This document shows positions 23,693-29,441 of a stretch of 35,200 nucleotides of DNA, piece after piece. A model generated the notes under the pieces. The model saw nothing but the letters and a program-made list of their open reading frames with translations, was not told where the DNA came from and did no database searches. This DNA comes from a virus, in IMG/VR virus record IMGVR_UViG_3300043823_000105, positions 1 to 35,200 of that record. The stretch is one strand, 5' to 3'. Each line of letters opens with the position of its first letter. Position 1 is the stretch's first letter. Position numbers and translations under genes: made by a program.

Positions 23693-24106
23693 TTAAATAC
23701 CTGCTTTTTGGTGAATGTTTGAGCAAAGCACAGCCTTACCGTGTTCAAAAACAAAGTTCGCTCTGTGCTGATAACTGCTTTTCGGAGCCATGTCATCGCA
23801 ACGCACTATCCCAGACTCTTTCAACCACCTGGCTCTAGGAATTCGCCCACCATCCTTGCTTTGGTTCGCTCGTGTTACAAGGTATCTCAAATCAAACCAC
23901 CGACGTACCGCATTTGATTGTCCAAAAGCAAAAACCCCGCAAGATTCTCTGTGGTCTTGGCTCTTGGCGAGAGCAACAACAAGACGATTGATAACGCAAA
24001 TCAAAAGACTCGTCTGCTGTACGACAAGACCACACAGTACCCTGCGGGGTTCATTATTTGCGTTTTCATCGCCTAGATGCCACTCTAGACGGTTTGGATT
24101 ATACAT
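23693..24106 (-). CDS. Icd/Ash-like protein overlapping a structured RNA
   Basis: 137 residues from ATG 24106, which shares its A with the cro stop (TGATG). The first half (PRRVLCGLVVQ...GVFAFGQSNAVRRWFDLRYLVT) reads through a C4-like folded RNA. The second half (APKSSYQHRANFVFEHGKAVLCSNIHQKAG) looks protein-coding. Many phage ORFs annotated as Ash or Icd-like cell-division inhibitors overlap C4 RNA in this manner, from memory. Whether the protein is made, or the RNA is the main product, cannot be settled by eye. Confidence 0.55.
   Translation of the reverse strand: MYNPNRLEWHLGDENANNEPRRVLCGLVVQQTSLLICVINRLVVALAKSQDHRESCGVFAFGQSNAVRRWFDLRYLVTRANQSKDGGRIPRARWLKESGIVRCDDMAPKSSYQHRANFVFEHGKAVLCSNIHQKAGI
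23933..24051 (-). ncRNA. C4-antisense-RNA-like structured RNA
   Basis: Outer stem AACCCCGCA / TGCGGGGTT pairs 24051-24043 with 23941-23933 (9 bp). The second stem GTGGTCTTG-type pairs 24037-24025 with 23959-23949 (11 bp with a two-base bulge). Two inner hairpins are TCGTCT / AGACGA-type (24010-24015 and 23982-23987) and GCTCT / AGAGC (23960-23974). On the minus strand the closing GCGGGG runs into TTTTTGCTTTT, a terminator-like end. Closing stem, inner hairpins and the location after cro recall C4 RNA of phages P1/P7. A covariance search is needed. Confidence 0.6.
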
Positions 24107-24273
24107 CAAAATCTCGGCTTTTCATCAAACCATTCGGGTTTTAGCACTTTTAATTGCCAAACCCTACCCTGTGGGACATACTTCCACTTATGCACACTCT
24201 GCCTTTTCACCCCTAGAATCTTTGCTAGATTAGAAGCAGAGCCTGCCAATTTGATTGCTATTTCTTTGTCCAT
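24106..24273 (-). CDS. Cro-like repressor (P22 Cro type)
   Basis: 55 residues from ATG 24273 (MDKEIAIKLAGSASNLAKILGVKRQSVHKWKYVPQGRVWQLKVL). A helix-turn-helix spans SNLAKILGVKRQSVHKWK, and YVPQGRVWQLKVL matches the P22 Cro-type sheet region. It would bind operators in the divergent promoter region next to it and control both early operons. No Shine-Dalgarno precedes the ATG. The -10 box ends six bases upstream, suggesting a leaderless mRNA. No separate CI-type repressor was found. Confidence 0.85.
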   Translation of the reverse strand: MDKEIAIKLAGSASNLAKILGVKRQSVHKWKYVPQGRVWQLKVLKPEWFDEKPRF

Positions 24274-24279
24274 GTTGTA

Positions 24280-24308
24280 ATTGTAAGACAGAACTGACAA
24301 AAAAGCAA
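24280..24308 (-). promoter_or_regulatory. Leftward promoter for the cro operon
   Basis: On the minus strand -35 TTGCTT (24308-24303), 17-nt spacer, -10 TACAAT (24285-24280). Transcription should start at or within a base or two of the cro ATG at 24273, giving a leaderless mRNA like lambda PRM cI. Confidence 0.65.
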
Positions 24309-24337
24309 CAAATAAAAATATTTTTATATTTTTGTTG
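24306..24337. promoter_or_regulatory. Symmetric operator between divergent promoters
   Basis: Inverted arms CAACAAA (24306-24312) and TTTGTTG (24331-24337) flank an AT-only core containing the perfect palindrome AAAAATATTTTT (24314-24325). The arms overlap both -35 regions. The dyad centre, 24321.5, is also the exact centre between the two CTTACAAT octamers of the promoters. A Cro binding site is the likely role. Confidence 0.55.
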
Positions 24338-24363
24338 AAAAAGGGTAAGAATAGGCTTACAAT
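24335..24363 (+). promoter_or_regulatory. Rightward early promoter
   Basis: -35 TTGAAA (24335-24340), 17-nt spacer, -10 TACAAT (24358-24363). It would start transcription near 24370, about 40 nt before the first gene at 24410, whose AAGGAG ribosome site lies at 24399-24404. It is the mirror image of the cro promoter. Confidence 0.7.
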
Positions 24364-24409
24364 ACATCCATCCCGTAGCAAAACGCAAGCGGTCTTTTAA
24401 GGAGTCTTT

Positions 24410-24592
24410 ATGACTTTTTCTGTTAACCAAATCGTCCGTGGCAAAAACGCTGGTGTTTTTGTTATTCTTTCTTTTTGCATTGGCTCTGATGGTGAGCGTT
24501 GGGCAATGCTCAAAGAGGTTAACCCTTTGACAGGGAAAACCTATTCTGGTGGTTTATCGTTGCCTGAGTCTTGCTTACGCAACTACCATTAA
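24410..24592 (+). CDS. First gene of rightward operon, small conserved phage protein
   Basis: 60 residues (MTFSVNQIVRGKNAGVFVILSF...WAMLKEVNPLTGKTYSGGLSLPESCLR). A short SH3-like beta protein (FxVxQIVRGKxAGxFVILxF...LKEVNP) found as unassigned small proteins in many phages. The strong AAGGAG site and the promoter just upstream indicate early, abundant expression. Function unknown. Confidence 0.75.
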   Translation: MTFSVNQIVRGKNAGVFVILSFCIGSDGERWAMLKEVNPLTGKTYSGGLSLPESCLRNYH

Positions 24593-24596
24593 AAAC

Positions 24597-24614
24597 ATAG
24601 GGCGAAAGCCCTAT
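24597..24614 (+). other. GAAA-tetraloop hairpin after the first early gene
   Basis: ATAGGGC-GAAA-GCCCTAT, a perfect 7-bp stem with a GNRA loop, five bases after the stop at 24592. No T-run follows, so it is not a normal intrinsic terminator. It may stabilise or process the early mRNA. Confidence 0.6.
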
Positions 24615-24651
24615 ACATTAAGATACATCAAGACAAATTAAGGAAAACATT

Positions 24652-24816
24652 ATGAGATATTTTGAACATCCCGATTACGATCCCTGTGTGGATTACGACC
24701 CAGACGAGCTCTCACCTCAATATATTGGTCGATTAATTCAATTTCACGATTGCCGTGACCCAGACCATCCTGGATGTAAGTCATGCGAACCAGAGAGGTT
24801 TCAAAATGACAATTAA
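24652..24816 (+). CDS. Small acidic Cys/His protein
   Basis: 54 residues (MRYFEHPDYDPCVDYDPDELSPQYIGRLIQFHDCRDPDHPGCKSCEPERFQNDN). The C-terminal HDC...HPGC..C pattern may bind zinc. The start follows ATTAAGGAAAACATT, a leader repeated before other genes of this operon. It overlaps the next start. Unknown function. Confidence 0.62.
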   Translation: MRYFEHPDYDPCVDYDPDELSPQYIGRLIQFHDCRDPDHPGCKSCEPERFQNDN

Positions 24817-24997
24817 ATTCTATTACAACGGCAATATCACTACTCGCAAATTCCCTCGCACATTAGCTGAGGCATTTCCAGAATCACAAAACAACACATT
24901 TGAGGACGGTATGGACAAAGAAGATAAATTGGTCGTAGTCGCTTGCGTAATCGCAGCTGCAATTCTTTTTGTAATGGTTTTTGGGGGTGTGTTATGA
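24806..24997 (+). CDS. Small membrane protein
   Basis: 63 residues from ATG 24806 (MTIKFYYNGNITTRKFPRTLAEAFPES). One C-terminal membrane helix LVVVACVIAAAILFVMVFGGVL. The final ATGA overlaps the Erf start, so both are coupled. An early membrane protein of this size may be an exclusion or regulatory factor, but nothing specific is seen. Confidence 0.65.
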   Translation: MTIKFYYNGNITTRKFPRTLAEAFPESQNNTFEDGMDKEDKLVVVACVIAAAILFVMVFGGVL

Positions 24998-25557
24998 AAT
25001 TAGTATCAACAGCATTTGTTAAAGCTCAACAACAGTTCGGGCCTGCGCTTAAAACGTCTACTAACCCACACTTTAAATCTCGGTACGCTGATTTGTCTGC
25101 CTGTGTTGAGGCGGTCATTGATGCGCTAAACGCAAACGGCATTGCTCTCATGCAGAAAATGCACCCAAGTGAGGGCGGTGTAGCGATTGAGACTATTTTT
25201 GTACACGAGTCTGGTGAATCAATGGCTAACGGTATTTTGCACGTTCCTGCATCCAGACAAGACCCACAGGGGTACGGAAGTGCGCTGACATACGCAAGAC
25301 GCTATTCGCTAATGACCGCCTGCGGTATTGCTCCAGAGGATGACGATGGCAACATGGCATCTAAGAGGGAAGTTAAGTCTTTTGCAAACGAATCCGAGAT
25401 GAGGGACTGGTTGGATGTGATTAGCCAATCAACCGAGCTTGATCAACTGCAAAAGAACTACGTCAAAGCGATTGCAGCGTCAAACGGTGACAAGGATTGG
25501 CAATTAAAAATTATTGCCGTAAAAGATCAAATGAAGAAAAAATTAGGAGCTAAATAA
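24994..25557 (+). CDS. erf: Erf-family ssDNA annealing protein
   Basis: 187 residues. PHFKSRYADLSACVEAVIDALNANGIALMQ and QDPQGYGSALTYARRYSLMTACGIAPEDDDGN are the conserved blocks of the ERF superfamily (P22 Erf). It anneals complementary ssDNA, allowing RecA-independent recombination and concatemer or circle formation. A short C-terminal helical region follows (residues 125-187). It is paired with the YqaJ exonuclease directly downstream (TAATG overlap). Confidence 0.92.
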   Translation: MKLVSTAFVKAQQQFGPALKTSTNPHFKSRYADLSACVEAVIDALNANGIALMQKMHPSEGGVAIETIFVHESGESMANGILHVPASRQDPQGYGSALTYARRYSLMTACGIAPEDDDGNMASKREVKSFANESEMRDWLDVISQSTELDQLQKNYVKAIAASNGDKDWQLKIIAVKDQMKKKLGAK

Positions 25558-26162
25558 TGGATCAAGGAACAGATGAATGGTTTGCAGTTAGAGCTGGAAA
25601 AGTTACTGCGTCAAGGGTTGCCGATGTCATCGCTACGACCAAGACTGGTTATAGCGCAAGCAGAGCTAACTACGAGGCGCAACTGATTTGTGAGATTTTG
25701 ACGGGCAAGCCTGCGGAGTCTTACACCAACGCAGCGATGCAATGGGGAACTGAAACAGAGCCACTTGCCAGAGCGCAATACGAGCTCAAAACGGGTGAAA
25801 TGGTGGATCAGATCGGATTTGTCGTTCATCCTGAGATTGAGCAAGCAGGCGCAAGTCCAGACGGATTGGTGGGCGCAGAGGGGCTTATTGAGATTAAATG
25901 CCCAAATACAGCCACTCATTTGGACACATTACTCAGCCAAGAAGTACCGAGTAAATATGTAACCCAAATGACTTGGCAGATGCTCTGCACAGGCAGAAAG
26001 TGGTGTGATTTTGTCAGCTACGATCCCAGACTGCCCGACAATCTCCAACTCTTTATTAAACGGGTCAATCTGGATGAGGAGTTCGGACGAAAGTTAGAAA
26101 CAGAAGTTAAGAAATTTTTGATAGAAGTAAATAGTAAAGTAGAAAAATTGAGGAACATATGA
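25557..26162 (+). CDS. YqaJ-type (lambda Exo-like) 5'-3' exonuclease
   Basis: 201 residues. The N-terminal DEWFAVRAGKVTASRVADV is the YqaJ opening. QAGASPDGLVG carries D102, and LIEIKCP carries E112 and K114 of the PD-(D/E)XK centre. QMTWQMLCTGRKWCDFVSYDP matches the family's C-terminal block. It resects dsDNA ends and hands ssDNA to Erf. The pair makes a complete Red-like system. It is joined to the next gene by ATGA overlap. Confidence 0.92.
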   Translation: MDQGTDEWFAVRAGKVTASRVADVIATTKTGYSASRANYEAQLICEILTGKPAESYTNAAMQWGTETEPLARAQYELKTGEMVDQIGFVVHPEIEQAGASPDGLVGAEGLIEIKCPNTATHLDTLLSQEVPSKYVTQMTWQMLCTGRKWCDFVSYDPRLPDNLQLFIKRVNLDEEFGRKLETEVKKFLIEVNSKVEKLRNI

Positions 26163-26383
26163 GCAAGTTATTACAAGAAGTTACAACAATTGTTGGCAAA
26201 TACACAGACGCAAATGGTCAGGAAAAGAACCGTTATCAGAGGATTGGGTCAATTATTGAGACTAAGAAAGGTCCAATGCTAAAGATTGACAATATCCCTG
26301 TGTGCGATCCACCCTGGGGAGGCTGGGCATATTTAAATACGCCAAAAGAAAAATCAGAAAAAGATGACGACATCGGGTTTTAA
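26159..26383 (+). CDS. Small ssDNA-binding-like or single-domain beta protein
   Basis: 74 residues: VGKYTDANGQEKNRYQRIGSIIETKKGPMLKIDNIPV...GWAYLNTPKE...DDDIGF. A compact beta core with an acidic C-terminal tail is reminiscent of phage SSB-like small proteins near recombinases. The acidic tip DDDIGF resembles SSB tails. Function inferred only from shape and neighbours. ATGA-coupled to the exonuclease. Confidence 0.65.
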   Translation: MSKLLQEVTTIVGKYTDANGQEKNRYQRIGSIIETKKGPMLKIDNIPVCDPPWGGWAYLNTPKEKSEKDDDIGF

Positions 26384-26401
26384 GACAAATTAAGGAACAT
26401 T

Positions 26402-26713
26402 ATGAATAACTTTTTTGACGAATTAAGACAAATTGTGAACCGTGGACTTTATAGGAAAACCGATCCAGAAACGTCTAAAGAGGCGGGGGCTAGTGTAGAC
26501 ATTACTAAGTTAGAACAGATCGTCCTAGACGTGATTAAGAGCTTTCCTGATGGGTGTATATCGCAGGATGTGGAACTGGCTTTGCCTCATATCAGGACAA
26601 GCTCAGTCACTCCCAGATTTAACACTTTGCTGAAAAAGGGATTGATTGTGGCAACTGGCGAGAAAAGACCAGGATTTAGCGGTAGAAACCAACGAGTGGT
26701 GAGGGCGGTATGA
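26402..26713 (+). CDS. Winged-helix-like early protein
   Basis: 103 residues. YRKTDPETSKEAGASV, then LEQIVLDVIKSFPDGCISQDVELALPHIRTSSVTPRFNTLLKKGLIVATGEKRPGFSGRNQRV. This has the layout of a MarR-like winged helix used in many phage early proteins. A DNA-binding role is likely; the target is unknown. The leader AAGACAAATTAAGGAACATT repeats the one upstream of 24652. The stop overlaps the next start (ATGA). Confidence 0.72.
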   Translation: MNNFFDELRQIVNRGLYRKTDPETSKEAGASVDITKLEQIVLDVIKSFPDGCISQDVELALPHIRTSSVTPRFNTLLKKGLIVATGEKRPGFSGRNQRVVRAV

Positions 26714-27066
26714 TTGAAGTATTAAAACAAGCACTTGATGCGTTTGAGACAGCCGCAGAGGGTGGCGGTATTAATTTTTACGCTTACGCCCAAGACTTAC
26801 GTCAAGCAATAGCAGAACTAGAAAAACAAGAGCCTGTGGCTTGGGTGGACGCACAACAACCCTGGGATTTGTATAAAAACAAACCTCAAGTTGATGCTAT
26901 TCCACTCTACACATTACCACAACCCCGTAAACCTTTAACCTTGGAACATTTAAGACTGTACTGGAAACACGCAAAAGTATTTGATGAACTTCATGTCGAT
27001 GTGGGTTTTCCAGATTACGTTTTATTGGTCAGAGATACAGAATCACAACATGGAATTGGAGAATAA
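26710..27066 (+). CDS. Conserved phage protein, paralogue of the 19982 gene
   Basis: 118 residues: MIEVLKQALDAFETAAEGG, EKQEPVAWVDAQQPWD, IPLYTLPQPRKPLTLEHLRLYWK. It shares the MIEVLKQA..A.E start and PVAWV...PLYTxPQPR block with the minus-strand gene at 19982. This looks like a duplication across the two early operons or independent acquisition. Function unknown. Confidence 0.7.
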   Translation: MIEVLKQALDAFETAAEGGGINFYAYAQDLRQAIAELEKQEPVAWVDAQQPWDLYKNKPQVDAIPLYTLPQPRKPLTLEHLRLYWKHAKVFDELHVDVGFPDYVLLVRDTESQHGIGE

Positions 27067-27372
27067 ATGAAACACAAACACTATGATGTCATCGTGGCTT
27101 GGGCAGAAGGTCAAAAAATCCAGTCAAGAAATGCTTTTGGGCATTGGAAAGACTGGGAAAATGCCATGCCACCAACTTGGTCTGAAAATATGGAATGGAG
27201 AATCAAACCAGATACCAAAGAAGATTTTGCGGTTAGCGCAAGAGTTGTTTTTGACGAATTTAGCTTAAGTGAATACGTTAAATTTTCTAAAATAGGTGCT
27301 CACAACGTGGAATTTCTGTTTGACGGGGAAACCAAGGAACTAAAAGCACTCAGGAGGGTAAAAGATGTTTGA
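27067..27372 (+). CDS. Conserved small phage protein
   Basis: 101 residues (MKHKHYDVIVAWAEGQKIQSRNAFGHWKDWENAMPPTWSENMEWRIKP). The KHYDVIVAWAEGxxIQ...WRIKP core occurs in many unassigned phage early genes. The start follows the previous TAA directly. No function known. Confidence 0.7.
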   Translation: MKHKHYDVIVAWAEGQKIQSRNAFGHWKDWENAMPPTWSENMEWRIKPDTKEDFAVSARVVFDEFSLSEYVKFSKIGAHNVEFLFDGETKELKALRRVKDV

Positions 27373-27472
27373 GGCATTTTTATTCACAGGAATTGGCCTT
27401 TTAGGCGCTTCCGTGTTCATAATGGTGGTATGGTCATTTATACTATACTCAACACTTGACAAAGATAAGTGA
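27365..27472 (+). CDS. Tiny membrane protein
   Basis: 35 residues (MFEAFLFTGIGLLGASVFIMVVWSFILYSTLDKDK), one transmembrane helix. It overlaps the previous gene by 8 nt. The coding is simple, but the membrane pattern supports it. Function unknown. Confidence 0.5.
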   Translation: MFEAFLFTGIGLLGASVFIMVVWSFILYSTLDKDK

Positions 27473-27483
27473 TTTGCGATAAT
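27456..27483 (+). promoter_or_regulatory. sigma70-type promoter before the 27517 gene
   Basis: -35 TTGACA (27456-27461, consensus), 16-nt spacer, -10 GATAAT (27478-27483). It overlaps the end of the tiny membrane gene. The downstream gene starts about 34 nt later with an AAGGAAA ribosome site. Confidence 0.65.
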
Positions 27484-27516
27484 TAAATCTCCAATTTACC
27501 TTGCAAGGAAATCAAA

Positions 27517-27855
27517 ATGGGATACTACGGAATGGAAAAAGAGCCCAAAGGGGCAAAATCATCTGACAGAACAGGTGAAAAGAAGGGTTCAGAGTCTGGA
27601 CCAAACAGCCTAAAAGGCACAAAAGGCATGACAGGCGAGAAAATGCCTAAAGGCGCAAACTCATCTGATACGTCTGGTGAGATCAAGCGTCCTTTGGTGG
27701 GCGGTGTTGCTATGGGCAAGGCTGACTCACTTGGCGCAAGAGACGGCTCACACATGGGTAAGAATGACGGTCGTACTGGTGAATTCAACACAGGTTCTAG
27801 AGAATCTGAGTGCTATTCACACGAAAGAGTACCGCACGTTCAGGATTCTATGTAA
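27517..27855 (+). CDS. Low-complexity Gly/Ser/Lys protein with internal repeats
   Basis: 112 residues. EPKGAKSSDRTGEKK and MPKGANSSDTSGEIK are repeats, followed by MGKADSLGARDGSHMGKNDGRTGEFNTG. It is predicted disordered, with no membrane segment or known domain. A promoter at 27456-27483 precedes it and a hairpin (27859-27891) follows. An unstructured accessory or DNA-contacting protein is possible. Weakly supported as protein. Confidence 0.5.
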   Translation: MGYYGMEKEPKGAKSSDRTGEKKGSESGPNSLKGTKGMTGEKMPKGANSSDTSGEIKRPLVGGVAMGKADSLGARDGSHMGKNDGRTGEFNTGSRESECYSHERVPHVQDSM

Positions 27856-27858
27856 GGC

Positions 27859-27891
27859 GCAGAGAACCTGTGGGAGCGCACAGGCCTCTGC
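27859..27891 (+). other. Strong two-part RNA hairpin
   Basis: GCAGAG (27859-27864) pairs with CTCTGC (27886-27891), and CCTGTG (27867-27872) with CACAGG (27879-27884). The loop is GGAGCG. It begins three bases after the stop at 27855. No T-run follows, so it is not an intrinsic terminator. It may be a processing or stability element. Confidence 0.6.
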
Positions 27892-27924
27892 TAATCAACC
27901 TCAAATAATAAGGATTTGAAATTG

Positions 27925-28200
27925 ATGTCTAATAATTGTACTACCTGTCATTATTTTTTGATAGGCATGAACGACCGAATGGGTGTTTGTCGTAGATACC
28001 CAAATTACCAAAACCGACACACAAACGAGTGGTGCGGTGAGCACATGGGCAGAGTCCACAAAGATTTGCCCGATACGATAGAGAATTTGGTTAAAGAAGC
28101 TGAAATCAAGGAAAAGTTTGACCAGATTCCTGTGGTGGACATTCCCGAGGTTAAACGCAAGCCAGGCAGACCCAAACTCAGCGGGAGACAAATCCCATGA
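27925..28200 (+). CDS. Zinc-finger-like small protein
   Basis: 91 residues from ATG 27925 (MSNNCTTCHYFLIGMNDRMGVCRRYP...WCGEHMGRVHK). Cys pairs (CTTC, then C..., WCGEH) suggest a zinc site. A basic tail KRKPGRPKLSGRQ follows, resembling an AT-hook. A TTG nine bases upstream could start it too. The last four bases overlap the next start. A role in DNA or transcript contact is speculative. Confidence 0.65.
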   Translation: MSNNCTTCHYFLIGMNDRMGVCRRYPNYQNRHTNEWCGEHMGRVHKDLPDTIENLVKEAEIKEKFDQIPVVDIPEVKRKPGRPKLSGRQIP

Positions 28201-28472
28201 AGCCAATTAAAGACAAGATCATTGTCAGACCAATTCCTAGAATACAGTCCGAGCTTTACATTCAGACCGCAGAGGCGGATACTTGCGGTTATGTGGTCGC
28301 AGTCGGTGACGAAGCTGCCGATGAGGGCTTAAATGTCGGAGATAAGGTTTATTTTGGCACTTTGGCGCAAGATTACAAAGACGAATACCTGAAATATCAC
28401 GATTTTAAGGATGGTGACCAGAAATATCTGGTAATGAGCTGGAAGGATGTCTGCTTTGTTCAAGAAGCCTGA
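28197..28472 (+). CDS. GroES-like co-chaperonin
   Basis: 91 residues: MKPIKDKIIVRPIPRIQSE, TCGYVVAVGDEAADEGLNVGDKVYFGT, LVMSWKDVCFVQEA. These are the conserved strands of the Cpn10 fold, with the mobile-loop region shortened near IQSELYIQTAEAD. It would cap host GroEL to fold phage proteins such as the capsid protein. No GroEL gene is present, so it must use the host's. ATGA-coupled to the preceding gene. Confidence 0.82.
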   Translation: MKPIKDKIIVRPIPRIQSELYIQTAEADTCGYVVAVGDEAADEGLNVGDKVYFGTLAQDYKDEYLKYHDFKDGDQKYLVMSWKDVCFVQEA

Positions 28473-28476
28473 AGAT

Positions 28477-28593
28477 ATGCAAGAAATAACCAAATATATT
28501 CTGATTTTGGTTGTCATTCTTTGCTTATTGGATAAAGAATGGGCAGAAGCAATGGCTTTTTCAATGTTTTGGATGAGTTTTTTTAAGGATTAA
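28477..28593 (+). CDS. Tiny membrane protein
   Basis: 38 residues (MQEITKYILILVVILCLLDKEWAEAMAFSMFWMSFFKD), a single hydrophobic helix. No ribosome site better than GCCTGAAGAT precedes it. Supported only by its size, position and membrane pattern. Confidence 0.45.
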   Translation: MQEITKYILILVVILCLLDKEWAEAMAFSMFWMSFFKD

Positions 28594-28596
28594 TAT

Positions 28597-28740
28597 ATGC
28601 CGTTAGTTAAAAGTACAAGCAAAAAAGCGTTTGAAAAGAACATCAAAGCCGAGGTAAAAGCAGGAAAACCTGTGAAGCAGGCGGTGGCAATTGCGTATTC
28701 TGAGAAACGAGAAGCCGCCAAAAAAGAGAAAAAGAAATGA
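28597..28740 (+). CDS. Small basic protein (DUF6496-like)
   Basis: 47 residues (MPLVKSTSKKAFEKNIKAEVKAGKPVKQAVAIAYSEKREAAKKEKKK). The pattern KAEvkaGKPVKQAVAIAYSxKR is typical of short basic phage proteins of this group. Likely nucleic-acid binding. Starts three bases after the previous stop. Confidence 0.65.
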   Translation: MPLVKSTSKKAFEKNIKAEVKAGKPVKQAVAIAYSEKREAAKKEKKK

Positions 28741-28746
28741 GTACAC

Positions 28747-28911
28747 TTGCTGTACATCTTTACATTGCTATGGGTGTGGATGAGCATTTATTCATGCACT
28801 GGCAAAAAGGTAGAAACAGGTCTTTTACGAAAAAAGGACCTGGCAGAAAGCATAGACAGGGTTGATAACTTAAATAATCCTGTTGTAAACTTAAACCACC
28901 AAGACGCATGA
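28747..28911 (+). CDS. Possible small lipoprotein (frame ambiguous)
   Basis: From TTG 28747, about 54 residues: LLYIFTLLWVWMSIYSC looks like a signal with a lipobox-like cysteine, then KKVETGLLRKKDLAESIDRVDNLNNPVVNLNHQDA. It ends in ATGA overlap with a short ORF at 28908. A competing frame at 28737 (ATG overlapping the previous stop, 42 residues, MSTLAVHLYIAMGVDE) has a better start but less protein-like sequence. Confidence 0.42.
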   Translation: MLYIFTLLWVWMSIYSCTGKKVETGLLRKKDLAESIDRVDNLNNPVVNLNHQDA

Positions 28912-29012
28912 GGATTGAATCGCCTTACCCTGTACCAGTAAAGTGGTGCCGTCACAAGCAGGGGCAGTCCTCAGCCGTGTTGGTAAAAGAAGAACCCGTC
29001 ACAAGTCCGTGA
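28908..29012 (+). CDS. Short ORF of uncertain coding value
   Basis: 34 residues (MRIESPYPVPVKWCRHKQGQSSAVLVKEEPVTSP), linked by ATGA to the previous frame. It leads into the hairpin-rich segment described next. No domain recognised. Confidence 0.35.
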   Translation: MRIESPYPVPVKWCRHKQGQSSAVLVKEEPVTSP

Positions 29013-29270
29013 GCCGTCGGAGCCAGATCGGGGATAAACGGCCTACCAACATCAAGATGTATGAGGATTGCCCAAGCAACGCAACTGAGCCTCGGATACC
29101 AGATCAGACGGTGCTGCAAGTCTGTTGGTCGCAAAGCCGAACCAGTCCTCATTCATGTTGGTGGTACTACTGGTTAGCGCAGTAGAGATGATGTTCCATC
29201 GTCGAATGGAGAGGAATGGGTAGAAAAACACTGCTTTATGTGAGCCACCAACAACCTAAACGGAGCAAAA
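29013..29270 (+). ncRNA. Hairpin-rich segment without a convincing gene (candidate structured RNA)
   Basis: No convincing gene fills this stretch. It contains many complementary arms: GCCGT/ACGGC near 29013-29042; CCAACAT 29046-29052 with ATGTTGG 29155-29161; ATGAGGA 29061-29067 with TCCTCAT 29146-29152; CAGAC 29105-29109 with GTCTG 29120-29124; CTACTG 29167-29172 with CAGTAG 29180-29185; GATGATG 29187-29193 with CATCGTC 29197-29203. It sits just before the late operon, where a regulatory or antitermination RNA would be placed. Identity unknown. Confidence 0.4.
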
Positions 29271-29441
29271 ATGTTTAATTTTCAACACGAAGTACAAGAC
29301 GTAAACCTAATTATCACGGCTTTAGAGCATAAAGCTCGGGATATTCAGTTACTGATCCAGAAACTCACCAAATCAGCCAACGAGCAAGTTGCAGCGCAAC
29401 AACCGCAACCAGACGCTCCTGCTGAAACACCCGCACAATAA
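29271..29441 (+). CDS. Small helical protein before the methyltransferase
   Basis: 56 residues (MFNFQHEVQDVNLIITALEHKARDIQLLIQKLTKSANEQVAAQQPQPDAPAETPAQ): an amphipathic coiled coil, then a Gln/Pro/Ala tail. The stop overlaps the next start as TAATG. The small coiled coil may oligomerise. Unknown function. Confidence 0.68.
   Translation: MFNFQHEVQDVNLIITALEHKARDIQLLIQKLTKSANEQVAAQQPQPDAPAETPAQ

Noticed and set aside
24230-24430. Minus-strand frame across the divergent promoter region
   Set aside because: It crosses the operator and both promoters and overlaps cro in another frame.
28943-29185. 80-codon plus-strand frame in the hairpin-rich segment
   Set aside because: No ATG or ribosome site, Cys/Trp/Ser-rich random-looking sequence, and better explained by the RNA stems.
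29167-29210. Possible tRNA (D-arm-like TGGTTAGCGCAG and T-loop-like TCGAAT)
   Set aside because: No acceptor stem or proper anticodon arm can be formed. The arms pair as two separate hairpins.
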